From: Chloracidobacterium sp. N
GTDB lineage: Bacteria > Acidobacteriota > Blastocatellia > Chloracidobacteriales > Chloracidobacteriaceae
Direction: 5' to 3'
DNA length: 64,000 nucleotides
Assembly (NCBI RefSeq): GCF_018304765.1
Contig: NZ_CP072642.1
Coordinates: 107,501-171,500 of the forward strand
A program made the translations under genes and the position numbers. The notes below the pieces were generated by a model. That model was not told where the DNA came from. It was given only the letters and a program-made list of their open reading frames with translations, and did not search any database. This document shows positions 26,493 through 35,472 of this stretch, piece by piece. Every line of letters starts with the position of its first letter. Positions within the stretch are counted from its first letter, which is position 1.

Positions 26493-28088
26493 CTATATCG
26501 TTTCACGAATGGAGCGCCCCGAAATGTACGCCAGCATGCCACGCAACTGTGCTAACCCCATCATCCACCGGAAGGTGATGGCGTGTGTGATGGCTGCCAG
26601 ACTGAGGTTCAGGATGTCACCTGTGGAACGGCGGCGGCGGTTTGAGACCTCATCGCAGAGCAGTCCACCGAGGCTGTCAGCCAGTCCGATGGCCAAAAAC
26701 AGCATCAGCAGCGCCACCAGTTCGTCAAAGGTGAAACCACCGGCCAGCGCCGCCACATCCACCAGAATGACAGCCATCCACTCCCAAATTGGTGCAAACA
26801 GCACGGTCACAATGAAGACCGGAAGGGCGAGCCGGGCGCGCCAGTCGCCCTGTCCGCTGAAGGTGAGCCCCAAGTGACGGACGATGATGCCAAAGGATTT
26901 CTGGGTGGCGACGGCGCGGGACTGCATCGCCTCATCGAGTGAGCTGAACGGTTCGATGCGGGCCATGATTTCCGGCAGGAACAAGACCCGGCGGGTTTCT
27001 TCACTTTTGCGTACCTGGTAGGCCGTCAGCAGCAGGTCCAGGGTGTCGGTGGCATAACCGGTGCGGTAGCCGCCAGCCGCGACAATTTCAGCTTTCTTGA
27101 GCAGCGACACCACGCCCGGCAGCATGGCGAGGTTCCCCACACCGGCGCGCAGGAGCCACTGGGCATGAAAGAGCGCTGCGCGGTCAACCCGTTGCAGGTC
27201 ATCGAGGGGGCGCTGGTCTGCGGCGATGCTGACCGACCGCTGCGGGGGGGCATACGCCGGCGCAATGCCGTTGGACGAGAGACGGATGTCCGAGCCGCTG
27301 GGGGTCGAGGCGTCGCCGTAGAACTCGGCCAGGCAGCTTACGGCAACGGTTTGGGTCACGTTTTCAATGAACCCACGCGCCAGTTCGATGAGAGCATCGG
27401 CGTCGAGCGTCACCCGGGTGTCGAGCGCGCAGATGAGCGGGTAACGGGAGATGTTCAGGCCGCAGTTGAGGGAGTCCTCGCGCCCGGTTTCCGGCTTGGC
27501 GATGACCGTCAACTGGGGATGCTTGGCGGAGGCGTACAGTGCCGGCTCAGTCTGAATGGGAATGCTGCGCTGGATGATACGGGAGGTCGGATGCAGGGAA
27601 AACGCTTCCATCAAACAGGCGAGTGTGCCGTCCGGTGAGCCATCGTTGATGACGACGACCTCGAAGTTTGGGTAGTCAAGCGCGAGCAGCCGGTCCACCG
27701 TTTCCACCACCTGCTCCCGTCCACCGCGCACGACCATCACGATGGAAATGGGACGGATGCGCTCGGAGTTGGGAAGCGTCCACTCCATTTCCACGGCGCG
27801 CCGCCACCGGCGCTGCCGGATTTCCCACAGCGAGCTGCCCATGGAGATCAGACGGAGCAGGGCGGATGTCAGGACCGCCAGCACCAGCGCCGTCGCGCCG
27901 CCTTTGAGCCCAAGCTGAAACTCGAATCCAATCCCACCCGGCGCCGCAACGACAAAGAAGACCAGAAACGGCACGAGCCACCAGGTCATCAGCCCCACGG
28001 CCAGAATACGACCTGCGAGCGTGGGGGCAGTGACCGGTCGGCTTTGGGAATGGCTTGTCAAGGGCGCTGAGGGCGCGTCAAAAATCAC
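26493..28088 (-). CDS. membrane glycosyltransferase, family 2-like
   Basis: A 531-residue processive-type GT2 protein. Two N-terminal hydrophobic segments (about 25-90) come before the catalytic domain with ISIVMVVRGGREQ, VVVINDGSPDGTL and LICALDTRVTLDADAL, followed by a group of C-terminal segments. The usual DxD reads DTR and the ED motif before the membrane part reads TDTLD, so the metal and acceptor sites deviate. It resembles hyaluronan- or poly-GlcNAc-type transferases; the polymer cannot be told. GTG at 28088 overlaps the SDR stop (GTGA) with AGGAG upstream. Confidence 0.8.
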   Translation of the reverse strand: MIFDAPSAPLTSHSQSRPVTAPTLAGRILAVGLMTWWLVPFLVFFVVAAPGGIGFEFQLGLKGGATALVLAVLTSALLRLISMGSSLWEIRQRRWRRAVEMEWTLPNSERIRPISIVMVVRGGREQVVETVDRLLALDYPNFEVVVINDGSPDGTLACLMEAFSLHPTSRIIQRSIPIQTEPALYASAKHPQLTVIAKPETGREDSLNCGLNISRYPLICALDTRVTLDADALIELARGFIENVTQTVAVSCLAEFYGDASTPSGSDIRLSSNGIAPAYAPPQRSVSIAADQRPLDDLQRVDRAALFHAQWLLRAGVGNLAMLPGVVSLLKKAEIVAAGGYRTGYATDTLDLLLTAYQVRKSEETRRVLFLPEIMARIEPFSSLDEAMQSRAVATQKSFGIIVRHLGLTFSGQGDWRARLALPVFIVTVLFAPIWEWMAVILVDVAALAGGFTFDELVALLMLFLAIGLADSLGGLLCDEVSNRRRRSTGDILNLSLAAITHAITFRWMMGLAQLRGMLAYISGRSIRETI

Positions 28089-28957
28089 GAAGTGACTCCT
28101 GCGGGTGATGGAAACACCTGGCCCACCACTTGCTCGCTGACCTGCCACAGCCGCGCCTGGGCTGTCGGGTCCATCGCCGCCGCGCTGGTCGTCGCCGCCC
28201 GACAACGCTCAAAGTAGCGGCCGCTGACGCCCGCAACCTCGTCCGCTGTTGCCAGATACACGGAAGTTTCAGCGCCCCGCGCCGGGGAGATTCCAATCGC
28301 CCACTTGAGCACTTTGGCCGTCAACCGAAACCAGCCGGTGGTATTGTCGGCAAAGTTGGAAGCCACTCCGCCGGGGTGCAGACTGTTGGAGGTAACGCCG
28401 GTGCCGTCCAGCCGCCGGGCCAATTCCTGACTGAACAGAATGTTCATCAGTTTGGACTGGCCGTAAGCTGTCATGGGCGCATAGGGCTTCCGCTCGAACT
28501 GGAGGTCGTCGAAGTCCACGCCCGGTACGAACCGGTGTGCGGCGGAACTGACATTGACCACCCGCGCCGGCGCACTGGCCAGCAGCCGGTCAAGCAGCAG
28601 GTTGGTCAGCAGGAAGTAGGAAATGTGATTGAGCGCAAACGTCTGTTCGAGTCCGTCCGGCGTGGTGCGCCGGGTGTCAAAAATCGCGCCGACGTTGTTG
28701 ACCAAGACATCGAGCCGGGGATAGTCCGCGCGGAATTCGTCCGCAACGCGCCGGATGTCCTCCAGCCGCGACAGATCAGCCGTGAGGGCGGTGATGTCGG
28801 TCTGTCCTGTGTCGGCGCGCAGTTCCTGCACGACCTCATTACACTTCTGACGATCACGCCCCACAAGGACGACTGCCAGCCCGGCCCGCGCCAACCCACG
28901 GACGGTTTCCTTGCCAATGCCAGACGTGCCTCCAGTCACGAGCGCAATTCGTTTCAT
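28085..28957 (-). CDS. short-chain dehydrogenase/reductase (retinol-dehydrogenase-like)
   Basis: A 290-residue classical SDR with the cofactor motif TGGTSGIGKE (8-17), NNVG in the adenine-ring region, VNVSSAAH carrying the catalytic Ser, and YGQSK with the catalytic Tyr and Lys. NSLHPGGVASNF lies after the active site. The length and C-terminal part resemble retinol-dehydrogenase or protochlorophyllide-reductase-like SDRs; the substrate is unknown. It is coupled to the downstream glycosyltransferase by a GTGA overlap, which suggests a shared envelope or glycolipid role, though that is inference. Confidence 0.88.
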   Translation of the reverse strand: MKRIALVTGGTSGIGKETVRGLARAGLAVVLVGRDRQKCNEVVQELRADTGQTDITALTADLSRLEDIRRVADEFRADYPRLDVLVNNVGAIFDTRRTTPDGLEQTFALNHISYFLLTNLLLDRLLASAPARVVNVSSAAHRFVPGVDFDDLQFERKPYAPMTAYGQSKLMNILFSQELARRLDGTGVTSNSLHPGGVASNFADNTTGWFRLTAKVLKWAIGISPARGAETSVYLATADEVAGVSGRYFERCRAATTSAAAMDPTAQARLWQVSEQVVGQVFPSPAGVTS

Positions 28958-29095
28958 GGTGGTGCGGAATGCGATGGTATCAAGATAACGGCGTTAGGTT
29001 ATCCAAGAATCCGCATCCAGCGTCAATGTTTCTCCATCAGTTTTTTCGGTTGATCGCCGGGACCGCCAATTCCGACCGTACCACGGGGCTTCGTC

Positions 29096-30124
29096 ATGCA
29101 ACTCACCGTCCATCCGCTCACCCTGGAACTCCGGGAACCTTTTGCCCTGGCCGTTGGCCGCCGTACCACGACGCCGGCCGTCTGCCTTGAACTTCACCAC
29201 GCGGGTCTGGTGGGCTACGGCGAAGTGGCGCTGCCGCCATACCTGGGCTGGACCCAGGCCGAAGTCTGCCAGGCATTGCACCGGGTCCAGTGGCCGGAAC
29301 CCATCCATCTCCTGAATCTTGACCGCCTGCTGGCGGCGGCGACAGCGGCCATCGGGCCGCTGCCTCCGGCACTGGCGGCGCTGGACATCGCCCTGCATGA
29401 CCTGTTTGGAAAGTACCTTGGCCAGCCGCTCCATGCGCTGTGGGGTTTTGACCTGAGCCGGGTTCCACCCACTTCCTTCACCCTGAGCCTGATGTCTCCC
29501 GAGGCGGCACGGGAAAAAGCCGTGCAGATGGCCGAATATCCGGTGCTCAAGCTCAAGCTGGGGGGCGACAACGACCGGGCGCTGGTGACGGCCGTGCGGG
29601 AAGTCACCGACCGACCGCTTTCCGTGGACGCCAATCAGGGCTGGCGCGACCGTTCGGCGGCGCTGGATTTCATTGGCTGGCTGGCCGAACAGCAGGTGTT
29701 GTTCGTCGAGCAGCCGTTTCCCGTCGCGTGTGTGGATGACCACGCCTGGCTGACTGAGCGCAGCCCGCTTCCCATCATTGCGGACGAAGCCGTACGGACG
29801 ATGGCCGATGTCGTCCGTGCGCCGGGGGTCTATCACGGCATCAACGTCAAGCTGGCCAAATGCGGCGGCCTGCGTGCCGCGCATGCCATGCTCACCGTCG
29901 CCCGCGCCTTGGGGCTGAAAACCCTTCTGGGATGCATGACCGAAACTTCCTGCGCCATCTCGGCGGCGACACACGTTTCACCGCTGGCTGACTGGGCGGA
30001 TTTGGACGGCGCAGCCCTCATTGCCAACGACCCGTTCGAGGGAGCGCGATTGGTTGACGGGCGCATGCTGCCGCCGGTGCGGCCGGGAATTGGCGCCTGC
30101 CCGGTACGGCCGCTCGCCGGCTGA
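29096..30124 (+). CDS. enolase-superfamily epimerase (dipeptide epimerase-like)
   Basis: A 342-residue member of the muconate lactonizing/dipeptide epimerase subgroup. The catalytic Lys-x-Lys is in VLKLKLGGD, metal ligands are Asp in SVDANQGW, Glu in LFVEQPF and Asp in IIADEAV, and the second base is Lys in GINVKLAKCGG. This set matches L-Ala-D/L-Glu epimerase, which acts on murein-derived dipeptides. It sits beside a convergent M14 peptidase. Other dipeptide specificities are possible. Confidence 0.87.
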   Translation: MQLTVHPLTLELREPFALAVGRRTTTPAVCLELHHAGLVGYGEVALPPYLGWTQAEVCQALHRVQWPEPIHLLNLDRLLAAATAAIGPLPPALAALDIALHDLFGKYLGQPLHALWGFDLSRVPPTSFTLSLMSPEAAREKAVQMAEYPVLKLKLGGDNDRALVTAVREVTDRPLSVDANQGWRDRSAALDFIGWLAEQQVLFVEQPFPVACVDDHAWLTERSPLPIIADEAVRTMADVVRAPGVYHGINVKLAKCGGLRAAHAMLTVARALGLKTLLGCMTETSCAISAATHVSPLADWADLDGAALIANDPFEGARLVDGRMLPPVRPGIGACPVRPLAG

Positions 30125-30190
30125 GTTCGCCGGATGACCCTTGCCCGGTGTGGTGTGCCGGTGTGGTGTATCGGGTCCAGTTGGAAGAAT

Positions 30191-31387
30191 TTACGAGGGC
30201 TGGATGGGCTGCGCCATGGCGCGGAGGGCATCCACGTCAACTTCAGCCTCGATGCGGAAGTCCTGACCTGGCACCGCACAGCCGTCCAGCGACCACCGTT
30301 CCCCGGCGTCGTAGTCGTGCAGGTCGCCCACGTCCATGACGCGCCCCCGAATGGCATCCGCCGGCGTTGACGGCCACTGGTTGCTGACGTTGATGGCGAT
30401 GTCGGCGACGATGGGCGGCAGTCCGGGGCCAAATTCAAGCGTCGCCGACTCAAAAATGAGGTCGTAGAAGTAACTCGTGTTGGGCGGCAGCGCCTCGTAT
30501 GCCGTCGCTTCCACGGCATCGCACTCGTCGCCGGCAATGGCGTGAAGCGCACCGAGCAACGCCACCGCATTGAGCTGGCGCAGGTAGGCTTTTTCCGGGT
30601 CGTTGCGCCAGCCTCCCGACTCGACGAGGACGACACTCGTTCCCCAGCCCTGCATGGCGTCACCAAAACTGCGTGGTTCGTGCGTGTCGTCAAAGCGCGC
30701 CATGTAACCGCCGATGTATGGAGTCAGCATCTGCACCAGCGCAGCCGCCAGCCGCTTGGCGCGCCGCCGGGCCATGTTGTCTTTGCCCGAGGCGTCGTGC
30801 GCCGGCGCCAAGAAGGCCATCGCCGTCAGGCGGTGACTGTCGCCGGCCGTGTAGCGCGGGTTCTGGTCGTGGAGATTGAAGGCGAAGTCTGGAACGAAGT
30901 CGTCGTGCGTACGCTTGAGAAGCTTCGCTTCCGGTGTTCTGAGGTGGCGGGCATCGCGGTTGAGGTCAATGCCTTGGGCGGTCCGGCGCTGGAAGGCTTC
31001 CGCGCCATCCGGGTTGAGCATGGGAAGGATGCAGACCTGGACTTCCCTGAGAATCCTGTCCAAGGCTGCATCCTGGGGAAAGGCCGCGAGCGCGGCGAGC
31101 AGGTCAAGGACAGCCAGGGTCGCCGTGGGTTCGTCGCCGTGCATCTGCGTCCACATCAGCACGCGCCGCTGGCCCTGCCCAAATGTCACCCGGTGAATCG
31201 GACGCCCGGCTGCGGAGCGGCCGCCGACTTCGACGGCAAGGCGTTCGTCTTTGGAGGCGAGGTCGGCCAAATGGGAGGCCAGCCCCGCCGCCGTCAGGCG
31301 GGGCGTGGCCGCCCGAACCACATAGTGGTCATAGTGCGAGGCAAGCCGCTTGACCAAGGCGAGGGTTGCCTCGGATAAGCCCAGCAT
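30191..31387 (-). CDS. M14-family zinc carboxypeptidase
   Basis: A 398-residue metallocarboxypeptidase. The zinc motif HxxE appears in WTQMHGDEPTA (residues 81-91); substrate residues in LNPDGAEAFQR and IDLNRDARH, the third zinc His in FNLHDQNPR and the catalytic Glu in VVLVESGGW are all present. There is no signal peptide, so the enzyme is probably cytoplasmic. The C-terminal 120 residues form an added domain. With the neighbouring dipeptide epimerase it may work in peptidoglycan-peptide turnover, an inference from context. Confidence 0.87.
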   Translation of the reverse strand: MLGLSEATLALVKRLASHYDHYVVRAATPRLTAAGLASHLADLASKDERLAVEVGGRSAAGRPIHRVTFGQGQRRVLMWTQMHGDEPTATLAVLDLLAALAAFPQDAALDRILREVQVCILPMLNPDGAEAFQRRTAQGIDLNRDARHLRTPEAKLLKRTHDDFVPDFAFNLHDQNPRYTAGDSHRLTAMAFLAPAHDASGKDNMARRRAKRLAAALVQMLTPYIGGYMARFDDTHEPRSFGDAMQGWGTSVVLVESGGWRNDPEKAYLRQLNAVALLGALHAIAGDECDAVEATAYEALPPNTSYFYDLIFESATLEFGPGLPPIVADIAINVSNQWPSTPADAIRGRVMDVGDLHDYDAGERWSLDGCAVPGQDFRIEAEVDVDALRAMAQPIQPS

Positions 31388-31421
31388 GGCCGGTATGCTC
31401 CAGGGTCAACCGTGGGCAACC

Positions 31422-32549
31422 CTATCGGTCAGACATCGGGATGTATTCGGCTTTTTCCGCCCCGGTATAAAGCGCCAGCGGCCGGATGAGACGGTTGTCA
31501 CGCAACTGCTCGATGGTGTGTGCCACCCAGCCCGAAATGCGGCTGCACGCAAAAATCGGCGTGAACAAATCCACCGGGATGTTGAGCGTGTAGAACACCG
31601 GCGCCGAGAAGAAATCCACGTTCGGGTAGAGCTTTTTGCGCGCAAAGGCCAACTGCTCGATGCGCTCGGCCATCTCGTACCACTTCGTGTTGCCGACATC
31701 TTCGCCAAGCTGCCTGGCAAACTTGCGCAGGACGGTTGCCCGCGGGTCCATCGTGCGATAGACGCGGTGCCCGAAGCCCATGATTTTTTTCTTGTTGGCA
31801 AAGAGGTTGTCCACGTAGGCTTCCACTTTGTCCAGTTCGCCGATTTCGAGCAGCATTTCCAGCACCCGCTGGTTGGCACCGCCGTGGAGCGAACCGGCCA
31901 GCGCCCCGATGGCACCGGTTACAGCCGCGTGTACGTCCGAGAGCGTCGAGGCAATGACCCGTGCGGCAAAGGTCGAGGCGTTCAGCTCATGATCGGCGTG
32001 CAGAATCAGGCACACGTCAAAGACCCGCGCGCTCGACGGATGGGGCTTTTCACCCGTCAGTCCATACAGGAAGCTTTCCGCCATCGAAAGTGATGGGTCA
32101 GGTTTGATCGGTTCCAGACCGCGCCGGATGCGATCATAGGCCGTCGTCAGTGTGGTCATCTGCGCAATGAGCCGCACGGCTTTGCGTACGTTGGCGGCGT
32201 CGCTGTTGTCGTGTCCGTCGGGGTCGTAGGCGGAAAGAGCGGAAGTCGCCGTGCGGAGCACTTCCATCGGCGTGGCCGTGGACGGCAGGGTGCGCAGGAG
32301 GGTGTAGATTTCCGTCGGCACCTCGCGTTCGTTCTGGAGCTGTCCGACAAACGCATCGAGTTCGGACTGCTTCGGTAAGTGACCAAACAACAGGAAGTAG
32401 GCTGTTTCCTCGAAGGTTGAATTCTCCGCCAAATCCTGAATGTCAATCCCACGGTACGTCAGGCGACCAGCCGCACCATCAATGAAACAAATCGATGATT
32501 GCGCTGCCAACACGCCCTCCAAACCCTTGATAAAATCTTCGTGCGCCAT
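31422..32549 (-). CDS. gltA: citrate synthase
   Basis: About 375 residues of the short citrate/2-methylcitrate synthase type. It condenses acetyl-CoA and oxaloacetate at the entry of the TCA cycle. The family signature is complete: GSLHGGANQRV (catalytic His), MGFGHRVYR (oxaloacetate His) and NVDFFSAPVFY (catalytic Asp). ATG at 32549 has AAAGGAG eight bases upstream, so the longer frame to 32600 is rejected. A 2-methylcitrate synthase cannot be excluded by sequence alone, but no prp genes are near. Confidence 0.93.
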   Translation of the reverse strand: MAHEDFIKGLEGVLAAQSSICFIDGAAGRLTYRGIDIQDLAENSTFEETAYFLLFGHLPKQSELDAFVGQLQNEREVPTEIYTLLRTLPSTATPMEVLRTATSALSAYDPDGHDNSDAANVRKAVRLIAQMTTLTTAYDRIRRGLEPIKPDPSLSMAESFLYGLTGEKPHPSSARVFDVCLILHADHELNASTFAARVIASTLSDVHAAVTGAIGALAGSLHGGANQRVLEMLLEIGELDKVEAYVDNLFANKKKIMGFGHRVYRTMDPRATVLRKFARQLGEDVGNTKWYEMAERIEQLAFARKKLYPNVDFFSAPVFYTLNIPVDLFTPIFACSRISGWVAHTIEQLRDNRLIRPLALYTGAEKAEYIPMSDR

Positions 32550-32774
32550 GTCCGCTCCTTTGGAGAGTGAGGATGGTAGGTTTTTTGGCAAGCTTGCCAC
32601 AAGGTCTCGAAACTCAACCCGACCGAAGGGGGATTACAAAAAACGAGCTGCGGTTTCCGGTGGCGGGCCGATGCCGAAGTGTATGAACCATAACAAAGCC
32701 GCAGGCCGGTGGTCAATGCAGCCCACGTCAGGAAGCTGGTCAGGAAGCTGGCCGCGAAGCTGGCATCGGCCTGT

Positions 32775-33806
32775 TCAACGGCCCGCCGGCGTCGCAACCA
32801 GAGCCTGCCCGGCCAGCAGTTCTTCCGGGCGGACAGTCGCCGTGCCGAGCTTGCCCACCACAACGCCGGCCGCCCGGTTGGCCAGATGCGCGGACTGGCA
32901 GAGTGTCAATCCGGCGCTCAGTCCAAGGATGAGTGTGGCCAGGACAGTATCGCCAGCGCCCGTCACGTCATAGACTTCGCGGGCCGTGGCCGGAATGTGG
33001 TGGATGTGGCCCGGTGCCTCATACAGGGTCATCCCCGCTTCGCCACGGGTGATGAGGACGTGCGCCCGGCCGAGCATGGCCGAAAGGCGTCGGCTGGCAG
33101 CTTCCAGCGAAGCCTCATCCGTGACGGACATCTGGGCTATGAGGGCGGCTTCGTGATGGTTGGGCGTCACCACCGTGACCGGCTGGTAGCTGGCAAAGCG
33201 TACCGGTTTGGGGTCAAGCGCGACCGGCAGCCCGCGCTGCCGGGCGTGGGTCAGCACGTGGCGCAGAAACCGGGGGGTGAGAACGCCTTTGTCGTAATCC
33301 GAAATGGCCACGGCGCTGACTTCCGGCAGCCAGGCATCCACTTTCCGCATCAGGGTTGTTTCGATGTCCGCCGGGATGGGCTGCCGGGATTCCCGGTCAA
33401 AGCGCGCCATCTGGTGGGCATTGACCATGACACGGGTCTTGCGCGTGGTGGGACGGTTGGCATCCACGACCAGCCCGTGCCACTCCAGATGCCAGCGCAG
33501 CAGGGTATCGCGCAGGTGCTCGGCCGCGAGGTCGTCCCCGACGACGCCCACCACGAACGGCAGCCCACCCAGGGCGCGGATGTTGGCGGCAACATTGGCC
33601 GCGCCGCCGAGCACGTAGCTTTCACGCTCGATTTCCACGACGGGCACCGGCGCTTCGGGCGCAATGCGGCTGGCGCGACCCCAGAAAAACTCATCGAGCA
33701 TGACATCGCCCACAACGAGGATGCGTTGCCCGGACAGGCGGGCGACCAGGGGTGCGTAGGCCTCAGAGGATGCGTCTGCCGGATGGGTCATGCCAAAAGC
33801 TGTCAT
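32775..33806 (-). CDS. PfkB-family heptose-7-phosphate kinase (RfaE domain I-like)
   Basis: A 343-residue PfkB-type sugar kinase similar to domain I of HldE, which phosphorylates D-glycero-D-manno-heptose 7-phosphate in LPS core synthesis. Motifs are VVGDVMLDEFFWG, LGGAANVAANIRALGG (substrate-binding), VSAVAISDYDKG, VVTPNHHEA and DVTGAGDTVLATLILG (catalytic Asp and anion hole). The nucleotidyltransferase domain II is missing, so it is a stand-alone kinase. A 225-base stretch to the citrate synthase gene holds nothing recognisable. Confidence 0.85.
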   Translation of the reverse strand: MTAFGMTHPADASSEAYAPLVARLSGQRILVVGDVMLDEFFWGRASRIAPEAPVPVVEIERESYVLGGAANVAANIRALGGLPFVVGVVGDDLAAEHLRDTLLRWHLEWHGLVVDANRPTTRKTRVMVNAHQMARFDRESRQPIPADIETTLMRKVDAWLPEVSAVAISDYDKGVLTPRFLRHVLTHARQRGLPVALDPKPVRFASYQPVTVVTPNHHEAALIAQMSVTDEASLEAASRRLSAMLGRAHVLITRGEAGMTLYEAPGHIHHIPATAREVYDVTGAGDTVLATLILGLSAGLTLCQSAHLANRAAGVVVGKLGTATVRPEELLAGQALVATPAGR

Positions 33807-34064
33807 GTGGCGGCGTCTGGGTCCGTTGGGCTGATGCTGTCCAGCCGACGCTGTGAGTCTGACGAAGCCGGAAACGCCACGTCAACCGCATCCGTTCCAC
33901 GTCCATCAGGGCCAGCCAAAGCCAGGACGTTGAACGGGTTGTCATCCCTGAGCTGGGGGGGGGGCGGTGCTCCAGCATCTGGCTTTTTGTGGAAGGTTGC
34001 CGCCCTGTCCGGGTTCCGGTAGGTTGCGGCGGTCCAAAACTTCCCTGTTTATGGAGGGCGGGTG

Positions 34065-35438
34065 ATGACGGGTTTCGGTCCGCTTTCGCGGCGTGAATTT
34101 CTGAGCCTGCTCTCCCTGGCGGGCCTGCTGTCGGCCGCATCACCATCCACGTCAGGTTGTCCGGTGGAAGGGCACGTCATAGTCGTTGGTGCTGGCATCG
34201 CGGGATTGGCCGCCGCCCGGGCGCTGGCCGATGCCGGGGTGGAGGTGGAGGTGTTTGAAGGGCGCAGCTACGTGGGCGGACGTATCTGTACCGACCGCTC
34301 ACTCGGTTTCCCGTTTGATTTGGGCGCGGCCTGGATTCATGGCCCCGATGGAAATCCGATAACGGACCTGGCCGCCCGGGCGCAGGCGCGTACTTTCCTG
34401 ACCAATGACGAAAGCGTTGCAATTTACGATTCGTCCGGGCAGCGCGTCGCGGGCGAGACCATCGTCACTGGCGAACGGCGCTATCGTGAGATCATCAGAA
34501 AACTTGAAGCCGGAAGCCGGCAGCGGACGCGCGATGAAAGTGTGGCCGGTGCACTTCAGCGCCTGGCCCCGGATGCGCTCGAGGACCCGCTGATGCGGTA
34601 TTTTCTGTCGGCCTACATGGAGTTCGACACCGGCGGCGCGCTGGAGCGGCTTTCTGCCGCTGAATGGCAAAACGATGAAAAGTATCCGGGTCAGGATGTG
34701 TTGCTGCCCGATGGCTACGATGCCGTCACAGACCTGCTGGCACAGGGATTGACCATTCACACCGGCACGGCCGTGAAAGCCATTGCCCACGACGCCGAAC
34801 AGGTGGTCGTGACGACGGCGGACGGACAATCCCACGCGGCAGACGCCGTGGTGGTGACGCTGCCGCTTGGCGTCCTGAAGCAGAACACGGTGGCTTTCAC
34901 GCCGTCGCTTCCGGCGCGCAAGCGTGAAGCCATCCGGCGCGTCGGCGTCGGTGTTGTCAACAAAGTGTGTCTGGTCTTTGGCGAGCCGTTCTGGGACGTG
35001 GAAACCCAGTATTTCGGCTATCAATCCGACGTTATGGGAAAGTATGCCTACCTTCTCAACACCCGCACCTTCTGCGAGGTCAACGCCCTGGTGACGTTTG
35101 CCTTCGACAGTTATGGACGGACATTCGAGCAGCGTACGGATGCCCAGATCGGGCGTGAGGTCATGGACACCCTGCGCACCATGTTTGGGGCGGATATTCC
35201 CGCGCCGAAACAGACCCTGGTGACGCGCTGGGGAGCTGACCCCTTCGCGGGTGGCGCGTACTCGTTTGCCTCGGTTGGTGTGACGCGCCAGGACTTCGAG
35301 GCCCTGGCCGCACCGGTTGGAAACCGTTTGTACTTTGCGGGTGAGCATACTTCGGCGGCCTACCGGGGCACGGTTCATGGCGCCTATCTGTCCGGGTTGC
35401 GCGAGGCTGCCCGCATCCGGCAGTGGTTGACGGCGTGA
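34065..35438 (+). CDS. flavin monoamine oxidase-family protein, Tat-exported
   Basis: A 457-residue FAD amine oxidase. The N-terminus LSRREFLSLLSLAGLLSAAS is a twin-arginine signal, so the folded flavoprotein should be exported. FAD motifs are VIVVGAGIAGLAAARALADA, GRSYVGGRICT and the C-terminal YFAGEHTSAAYRGTVHGAYL. It resembles polyamine or tryptophan-type oxidases; the amine substrate is unknown. ATG at 34065 lies seven bases behind GGAGG and is preferred over the GTG three bases earlier. The 255 bases upstream hold no gene. Confidence 0.88.
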   Translation: MTGFGPLSRREFLSLLSLAGLLSAASPSTSGCPVEGHVIVVGAGIAGLAAARALADAGVEVEVFEGRSYVGGRICTDRSLGFPFDLGAAWIHGPDGNPITDLAARAQARTFLTNDESVAIYDSSGQRVAGETIVTGERRYREIIRKLEAGSRQRTRDESVAGALQRLAPDALEDPLMRYFLSAYMEFDTGGALERLSAAEWQNDEKYPGQDVLLPDGYDAVTDLLAQGLTIHTGTAVKAIAHDAEQVVVTTADGQSHAADAVVVTLPLGVLKQNTVAFTPSLPARKREAIRRVGVGVVNKVCLVFGEPFWDVETQYFGYQSDVMGKYAYLLNTRTFCEVNALVTFAFDSYGRTFEQRTDAQIGREVMDTLRTMFGADIPAPKQTLVTRWGADPFAGGAYSFASVGVTRQDFEALAAPVGNRLYFAGEHTSAAYRGTVHGAYLSGLREAARIRQWLTA

Positions 35439-35472
35439 CGACGCGCCCGGCCTGTGACCGGATGGCTACGGC

